A DNA stretch of 62,810 nucleotides. It comes from a virus. Of this stretch, positions 58,900 through 62,810 are shown piece after piece. The DNA is taken from the IMG/VR virus record IMGVR_UViG_3300042475_003206, positions 1 to 62,810 of that record; one strand, 5' to 3'. A program made the position numbers and the translations under genes. Within the stretch, counting starts at the first letter, position 1, and every line of letters begins with the position of its first letter. Below the pieces are notes generated by a model, which was given only the letters and a program-made list of their open reading frames with translations, was not told the DNA's origin and ran no database searches.

Positions 58900-59474
58900 T
58901 GAAAATTATATTAACTGAAGATCAATATAAGAATCTTTTTGAATCCAATTTTGAAAAAAACAAAAGGTTGGTGGGAAAAATGTGGGATGAAGGTATGAAC
59001 TTGGGTGAGATGTCATCGTTGATTGGTTTAGATGAATCTCAAATAATATTACTTCTTAAAGATAAAAATATAAAAATTGATTGTAAATTTGCTGAGGATT
59101 TAGTCCTAACTCTTATGTATAGAACTGATTTTATTAATAAAAATTATAATTTCAACAATGGTCAAATGTTTCTAAACTTAAATTGGGGAGGTTCTAGTGG
59201 GTCTGTAGCATTTGAGTTTAATGATAAGGAATATAAGTTAACAGGATGGGCAACACCTTATTGGGGTGGTGATTGTGAAACTCCTGTTGAGGGTAATTAT
59301 TTTGAAAATAAAAAAACAGATGAATATGTTAATGAATACGGGAATTCAGATAAAAAAATAGAATACACACCATCAAGTTTTAACTCAATACAGGAACTTA
59401 TTGATTTTTTAAATAACGATTACCCTAAACAATTAATCAAACCAATAAAAGAATTGATTGAAGGTTATATTTAA
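58899..59474 (+). CDS. Tagged unknown protein
   Basis: 191 residues from the ATG at 58899; a GTG one codon earlier would only add a methionine. Tag MKIILTEDQYKNLFES. A helix-turn-like segment follows (KMWDEGMNLGEMSSLIGLDE, SQIILLLKDKNIKID), reminiscent of a small DNA-binding fold, then a beta-rich part (LNWGGSSGSVAFEFNDKEYK, ATPYWGGDCETPV). The end is acidic. Six bases to the next gene. Confidence 0.75.
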   Translation: MKIILTEDQYKNLFESNFEKNKRLVGKMWDEGMNLGEMSSLIGLDESQIILLLKDKNIKIDCKFAEDLVLTLMYRTDFINKNYNFNNGQMFLNLNWGGSSGSVAFEFNDKEYKLTGWATPYWGGDCETPVEGNYFENKKTDEYVNEYGNSDKKIEYTPSSFNSIQELIDFLNNDYPKQLIKPIKELIEGYI

Positions 59475-59479
59475 AATAT

Positions 59480-59776
59480 ATGAAAATTATAATAACTGAA
59501 GACCAAGTGGCGTTAATAAGAAGGTTAAGTGAGTTAGAAGAAATTCTTGATAAAATTATTAAGGTATTAAATGATGATATAAACGATAGTGGTCCGGGTT
59601 ATAAACCTGATAATTTTGGTGTTTATGAAAGGTGGGTGATGGATAGAGTCAAAAGAGAGTTTAAAAATGATAATCCAAAGATTGAATTTCCAAATCACGA
59701 TTTTATGATGTTAATGTCGGGACAATTTAACAATAAAATTAGAAAAGGTTTTAATAAAGTTAAAAAGAGAAGATGA
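59480..59776 (+). CDS. Small tagged protein
   Basis: 98 residues. Tag MKIIITEDQVALIRRLSELE. The body is helical and charged (ILDKIIKVLNDDINDSGPGY; YERWVMDRVKREFKNDNPKI) and ends very basic (KIRKGFNKVKKRR). The L-x-E site appears as LSE. Overlaps the next gene as ATGA. Confidence 0.75.
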   Translation: MKIIITEDQVALIRRLSELEEILDKIIKVLNDDINDSGPGYKPDNFGVYERWVMDRVKREFKNDNPKIEFPNHDFMMLMSGQFNNKIRKGFNKVKKRR

Positions 59777-60360
59777 AAATAATATTAACAGAAAGACAAC
59801 AGAACTTAATAACGGAAAACTTAACAGATGAGAATCTTCGTAAGTTTTGTTATCAAATTTGGAATAAACAAAAAAAGATGGGAGAAGAGCCTAATCTTGA
59901 TGATATGATTTATGATATTACGGACATAAAAAAAAATACAAGGGAAGATTACGATACTATTAGACCAATTTGGTATGAATACAATGGAGGTTATGATAGA
60001 TTATTTAAAAAACTTAAAGATGAAATTGACACTAAAGAATATAAGTTAGTTGAGGCTGAATTTGATTTGGAAACTAAAATAAAGGTTGTCCATCTTGACA
60101 TTGTAGGACATTTTGTTGAAATTATGGTTGATGTTGATCCTCGTGGAACTATAGAATTTCATGGTTGGGATGAAGAAACTGAGGAAGAATACGTGGTAAA
60201 CGACACAATAGACGCTGCTTATCATGAGGCGTTACTTAATTATGAAGGTGCCGATTTTCAAGGAATGATTAGAAGTTCAGTATATGATTTATTTTATAAT
60301 TTATTAGAAAAATACGGAATTCCAATTGATGTGGATATTGACTTAAAAGAAATTTATTAA
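59773..60360 (+). CDS. Tagged unknown protein
   Basis: 195 residues. Tag MKIILTERQQNLITEN. The body is acidic with a beta-rich core (VVHLDIVGHFVEIMVDVDPR, GTIEFHGWDEETEEEYVV) and a final helix (SSVYDLFYNLLEKYGIPIDV). The core resembles none of the families I know. Last of the tagged operon 57941-60360. Confidence 0.75.
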   Translation: MKIILTERQQNLITENLTDENLRKFCYQIWNKQKKMGEEPNLDDMIYDITDIKKNTREDYDTIRPIWYEYNGGYDRLFKKLKDEIDTKEYKLVEAEFDLETKIKVVHLDIVGHFVEIMVDVDPRGTIEFHGWDEETEEEYVVNDTIDAAYHEALLNYEGADFQGMIRSSVYDLFYNLLEKYGIPIDVDIDLKEIY

Positions 60361-60372
60361 TACTTTTTAAAT

Positions 60373-60612
60373 ATGGGACCAATCGAAAAAAAAATTTTAG
60401 AATTATCAAAAACAGAAGGACTTTCTGAAGAAACTTTAATGACTTTAACTATTTTGAAAAATCAAATTAGAGATGATGAACGAAGACTTGCAAACAATGC
60501 ATATGAAAAAGGTTTTCACGATAAAGAAATGAATCGAAAACCTACTTGGAATTACTTTGAAAATAATTATAGTAGTTATTTGTCAAATATTAAATTTGGC
60601 CAGATAAGTTAA
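60373..60612 (+). CDS. Small helical protein
   Basis: 79 residues (EKKILELSKTEGLSEETLMT, IKNQIRDDERRL-like, YEKGFHDKEMN). Helical and charged, with a tryptophan/tyrosine-rich end (TWNYFENNYSSYL). It lacks the MKII tag. It ends before a host-type promoter. Confidence 0.7.
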   Translation: MGPIEKKILELSKTEGLSEETLMTLTILKNQIRDDERRLANNAYEKGFHDKEMNRKPTWNYFENNYSSYLSNIKFGQIS

Positions 60613-60618
60613 TTTTTG

Positions 60619-60626
60619 TATCTTTG
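60619..60626 (+). promoter_or_regulatory. Bacteroidota-type promoter (TATCTTTG)
   Basis: TTTG (60595-60598), a 20-base spacer, then TATCTTTG: a full match to the Bacteroidota consensus TTTG-N19-21-TAnnTTTG. The ATG at 60631 is four bases downstream, so transcript and coding sequence would begin together. Confidence 0.7.
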
Positions 60627-60630
60627 TGAT

Positions 60631-60915
60631 ATGGAAGACTTAACTAAACTTGAATTACCCGAAATTAAAATTCTTTGTAAACAATACGGAATAGGTATTG
60701 TTGGAGATCAAAAATCTTTAATCAAAAAACTCAAATATTTCTTAGAACCTATTGGAGATGTATTAAACACGCATCCTGGAAGAAAATTAGCCAATGGTAA
60801 AAAAATTGTTGGAGTTAAAGTTAACAACCAAGAAGAAATTAATTCTATTAATAAGAAAAAGGGTCAATTTTTATATTATTCTTTGGGTTATCACTATTAT
60901 ATTGTGACAGAATAA
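60631..60915 (+). CDS. SAP-like small DNA-binding protein
   Basis: 94 residues from the ATG at 60631; a TTG at 60616 would overlap the promoter and is rejected. The first 37 residues (LTKLELPEIKILCKQYGIGI, VGDQKSLIKKLKYFL) follow the SAP helix-extension-helix pattern (Lx2Lx[DE]L...G...K...LI.[RK]L), a DNA- or RNA-binding module. The rest (GRKLANGKKIVGVKVNNQEE, INSINKKKGQFLYYSLGYHY) is basic. Transcribed from a host-type promoter, so probably an early protein. Target unknown. Confidence 0.78.
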   Translation: MEDLTKLELPEIKILCKQYGIGIVGDQKSLIKKLKYFLEPIGDVLNTHPGRKLANGKKIVGVKVNNQEEINSINKKKGQFLYYSLGYHYYIVTE

Positions 60916-60926
60916 TAAAACCATGA

Positions 60927-60933
60927 TATTTAT
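60927..60933 (+). promoter_or_regulatory. TATTTAT element upstream of 60948
   Basis: In TGATATTTATTAAATAAAA, 14 bases before the ATG at 60948. Confidence 0.4.
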
Positions 60934-60947
60934 TAAATAAAATTGAT

Positions 60948-61484
60948 ATGAGAAAACAAATACTTGAAGAACTAAAAGAGATGAGGTATCTTTTTAATTA
61001 CGATAGAGGAAAAATTATTTCTGAACAAAATCAAAACCTTAATGAAATGATTGATTTAGAAAAAGGGTCTTTTGGTTATGAAGATATGGATGATGGTAGT
61101 GAAAAGTTTCCTTCATTTAGTCCTAATGGTGATATGGATACAGGTGAAGATTTAGCACCTTCTTTTGATTCAGATGGTAATTTTTTAGGTATGGTAAAAC
61201 CTAATCGAGATGGTATGGAAGGTGATGAGGATGAATTAGAAGAAGACGCTTTTGGTGGTGATTATAAAGATGATTTAGAAGAAGAAATTGATTTTGATGT
61301 TCCTACTATGATGCCAGGGACAAAAGAAAAAGAAAGGACAATTACAAAACCTGGAACCAAACCCGATAAGGACTCACCATACAAACCTAAACCTGGACCA
61401 AAGAAAAACCCAAAAGCTAAAAAAGGTGATATGCCTGATTGGTTAAGTTTTGATGAACTTGGAATTAATCTTAAGCAAAAATGA
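60948..61484 (+). CDS. Acidic low-complexity protein, probably head-core or tagged
   Basis: 178 residues. The N-terminus MRKQILEELKEMRYLFNYDR, then KIISEQNQNLNEM, shares I-S-E-Q and L-x-E with the tags. The body is highly acidic with Asp/Glu/Gly runs (DDGSEKFPSFSPNGDMDTG, EGDEDELEEDAFGG), then a Pro/Lys linker (KPGTKPDKDSPYKPKPGPKK), and a short end (MPDWLSFDELGINLKQK). Such composition is seen in scaffold and core proteins. Overlaps the next gene as ATGA. Confidence 0.72.
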   Translation: MRKQILEELKEMRYLFNYDRGKIISEQNQNLNEMIDLEKGSFGYEDMDDGSEKFPSFSPNGDMDTGEDLAPSFDSDGNFLGMVKPNRDGMEGDEDELEEDAFGGDYKDDLEEEIDFDVPTMMPGTKEKERTITKPGTKPDKDSPYKPKPGPKKNPKAKKGDMPDWLSFDELGINLKQK

Positions 61485-62728
61485 GAAATATTAAAAAAAG
61501 ACTATATACAGAAGTAATCTCAAAAAAAAATTTATTAAGGATTATGGAAGCTCCTATTGACTACGAAGGACCTGAAAGAATGGCTGGAGATGTTGAGAGA
61601 AAAATTACGGGAAGAGAAACCCCATATCATAATTTTCCTGCAATTCCAAATATGGATAGAGACTTTATTGAGTTAATATCTTCAAAAAGATTCAAGGACT
61701 CAGTTGATAAAGTTAGAACGGCAATGGGAGATACAAGAACTATTCAAGGGGGAAACGCTCTTATGCAATTGCTGGGAACTGTGGGTCAAGCAATGCAAAA
61801 ACTTGTTATGATTCAAATGAAAAACAAAAAACAACTTGAAGACCTTGCAATTGATCTTGTTAAAAACGAATTAGGAATTCCTGAAGGAGCAATGCAATTC
61901 AAAGCCGAACTTGTGTCAAGTACTATGGGAGCAGCAGAAGGGATGCAAAGTGAGCCTGAAATGCCAAGTGAAGAAGAGGTTGAAGAATTAATGGGAGATA
62001 TGGAAAACTTTAATTTGGAAAGAGAAAAAAGAAGATTCATTAATTCACTTATTCAAGGTGCAGCTTTTAAAGGAGGACATATGTATAATCTTGTTAAAAA
62101 TGAGATCAATGACATTAATCCACAACTTATGAACCTATACGCTGTGACACAATCTTTAATGGAACATGCATATTGGATATTCCCTGACATGGAAGGAATG
62201 GCTGGCGGTGGCGGTGGTCAAATGGGCCAATCTGAAGTTGATGAAAAAACAGACCCACCAACAGTTAAAGCTAAGGCGGTTACATTCCCATTATTAGTTC
62301 ATGAATTGGTAAAGGGAGTATATGAGATTTTTGGATCACACGGATTACCTGACGACCCAAGACAACAAGAAATGATATTAAACGCTGAAGATACTTTACC
62401 TTCAGAAATTTGGGACTCAAGGTTAGGTCCTATTTTTTGGGAAAAGTTTATGGCATCATATCCTATGGAGTTGTTTGATGAAGACAAAAAACATATACAG
62501 CATTATTTGTTTATGCGATTCTCGGCATTAAATGCGGAAGAGTTCATGAAGGTATCAAAAATGATTTTAAAAGGAGATCCATTAGGGCAACAATTTATTC
62601 AAGGAATGGTCAATGAGATTGTTAAAGATCTAAAAGATAAAGACTATAACGATGCCATGGGTTATGATGAAGATGATGAAGATGATGATGATTTGAGTGG
62701 GGTTGACTTTAGTGATTTGGGACTTTAA
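61481..62728 (+). CDS. Large helical protein, probably structural
   Basis: 415 residues. N-terminus MRNIKKRLYTEVISKKNLLR, with a Y-T-E and I-M-E site. The body is alpha-helical and methionine-rich (GNALMQLLGTVGQAMQKLVM, FKAELVSSTMGAAEGMQSE) with a glycine run (GMAGGGGGQMGQ), a well-ordered part (FPLLVHELVKGVYEIFGSHG; WDSRLGPIFWEKFMASYPME; HYLFMRFSALNAEEFMKVSK), and an acidic tail (EDDEDDDDLSGVD). A virion structural protein is likely; family not recognised. Followed by a terminator that includes its stop codon. Confidence 0.78.
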   Translation: MRNIKKRLYTEVISKKNLLRIMEAPIDYEGPERMAGDVERKITGRETPYHNFPAIPNMDRDFIELISSKRFKDSVDKVRTAMGDTRTIQGGNALMQLLGTVGQAMQKLVMIQMKNKKQLEDLAIDLVKNELGIPEGAMQFKAELVSSTMGAAEGMQSEPEMPSEEEVEELMGDMENFNLEREKRRFINSLIQGAAFKGGHMYNLVKNEINDINPQLMNLYAVTQSLMEHAYWIFPDMEGMAGGGGGQMGQSEVDEKTDPPTVKAKAVTFPLLVHELVKGVYEIFGSHGLPDDPRQQEMILNAEDTLPSEIWDSRLGPIFWEKFMASYPMELFDEDKKHIQHYLFMRFSALNAEEFMKVSKMILKGDPLGQQFIQGMVNEIVKDLKDKDYNDAMGYDEDDEDDDDLSGVDFSDLGL

Positions 62729-62746
62729 TAAGTCCCATTTTTTTTT
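62719..62746 (+). terminator. Rho-independent terminator
   Basis: GGGACTT and AAGTCCC form a 7-base stem with loop TAAT, followed by A and nine T. The stop codon of the upstream gene is within the loop region. Confidence 0.88.
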
Positions 62747-62787
62747 ATAAGGAATTTTTTTCCTATAATTATTAAAAATGTTAAGTT

Positions 62788-62810
62788 ATGAAAAATATTG
62801 ATTGTGAAAT
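62788..62810 (+). CDS. Start of the next gene (partial)
   Basis: ATG AAA AAT ATT GAT TGT GAA reads MKNIDCE to the window's end, after a terminator and an AT-rich spacer. An alternative ATG at 62778 gives only seven codons. Nothing can be said of function. Confidence 0.45.

Noticed and set aside
60616-60630. Upstream TTG start of the SAP-like protein
   Set aside because: It lies upstream of and across the TATCTTTG promoter box; the ATG at 60631 is four bases after the box.
1-62810. Prophage integration genes, integrase or attachment site
   Set aside because: No integrase, excisionase or repressor-like gene, and no long direct repeats flanking a host-type region; all evidence is for a lytic-type large phage genome.

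Overview
The window is one dense, AT-rich block of a large, T4-like contractile-tailed bacteriophage (Caudoviricetes, myovirus type) that most likely infects a member of the Bacteroidota. The phage assignment rests on T4-type replication and recombination proteins (RNase H-like flap nuclease, gp41-like helicase, primase, gp46/gp47 nuclease) next to baseplate genes (gp25-like, gp6/baseplate J-like, P2 gpI-like). The host assignment rests on several independent signs: SprB-type adhesin repeats, a DUF5522-type CCG protein, a small histone H1-like protein of the Bacteroidota type, promoters matching the Bacteroidota consensus TTTG-N20-TAnnTTTG, and little visible Shine-Dalgarno sequence. No capsid, terminase, portal, sheath or tube gene is in view, so this is only part of the genome. 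I see no tRNA, CRISPR array or insertion sequence.

Layout. (1) 1-5054: end of an acidic protein, flap nuclease, unknown gene, replicative helicase, B12-dependent ribonucleotide reductase, small CCG protein, terminator. (2) 5100-30334: peptidoglycan amidase, gp25 and gp6 wedge proteins, then a 25-kb tail, baseplate and fibre block. It holds a 1,882-residue protein with a hydrophobic core, a protein with a PKD-like segment, a gpI-like wedge protein, SprB-repeat adhesins, Pro/Thr-rich fibres and a glycosyltransferase-like gene. (3) 30390-32510: RuvC-like resolvase, then a fibre cassette on the minus strand. (4) 32586-40683: primase, PD-(D/E)XK nuclease, small proteins, methyltransferase, gp47, coiled-coil protein, membrane protein and gp46. 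(5) 40715-44262: unknown gene, a DNA methyltransferase split into two overlapping genes in inverted motif order, a sigma-70 family factor, and a GC-rich structured RNA ending in a terminator. (6) 44300-49959: membrane protein, AmpD-like amidase with two spanin-like proteins (a probable lysis cassette), and repeat-rich virion-like proteins. (7) 50009-54463: small genes including a histone H1-like protein, a DnaJ-like chaperone, a zinc-ribbon membrane protein on the minus strand and a Dam-like methylase. (8) 54503-62810: a run of unknown proteins, many sharing a short N-terminal peptide of the form MKII[IL][ST]E-x-Q followed by an [LI]-x-E site.

How it fits together. Helicase, primase, flap nuclease, resolvase and gp46/47 form a T4-style replication and recombination set fed by the reductase. 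The sigma factor and a recurring TATTTAT element in front of many structural genes, seen on both strands, suggest phage-directed late transcription, whereas four other genes carry host-type promoters. The shared N-terminal peptides in the last 8 kb look like a sorting tag, by analogy with the capsid-targeting sequence of T4 internal proteins. I infer that these genes may encode cargo packaged in the head and delivered to the cell. This is the most interesting candidate system in the window.
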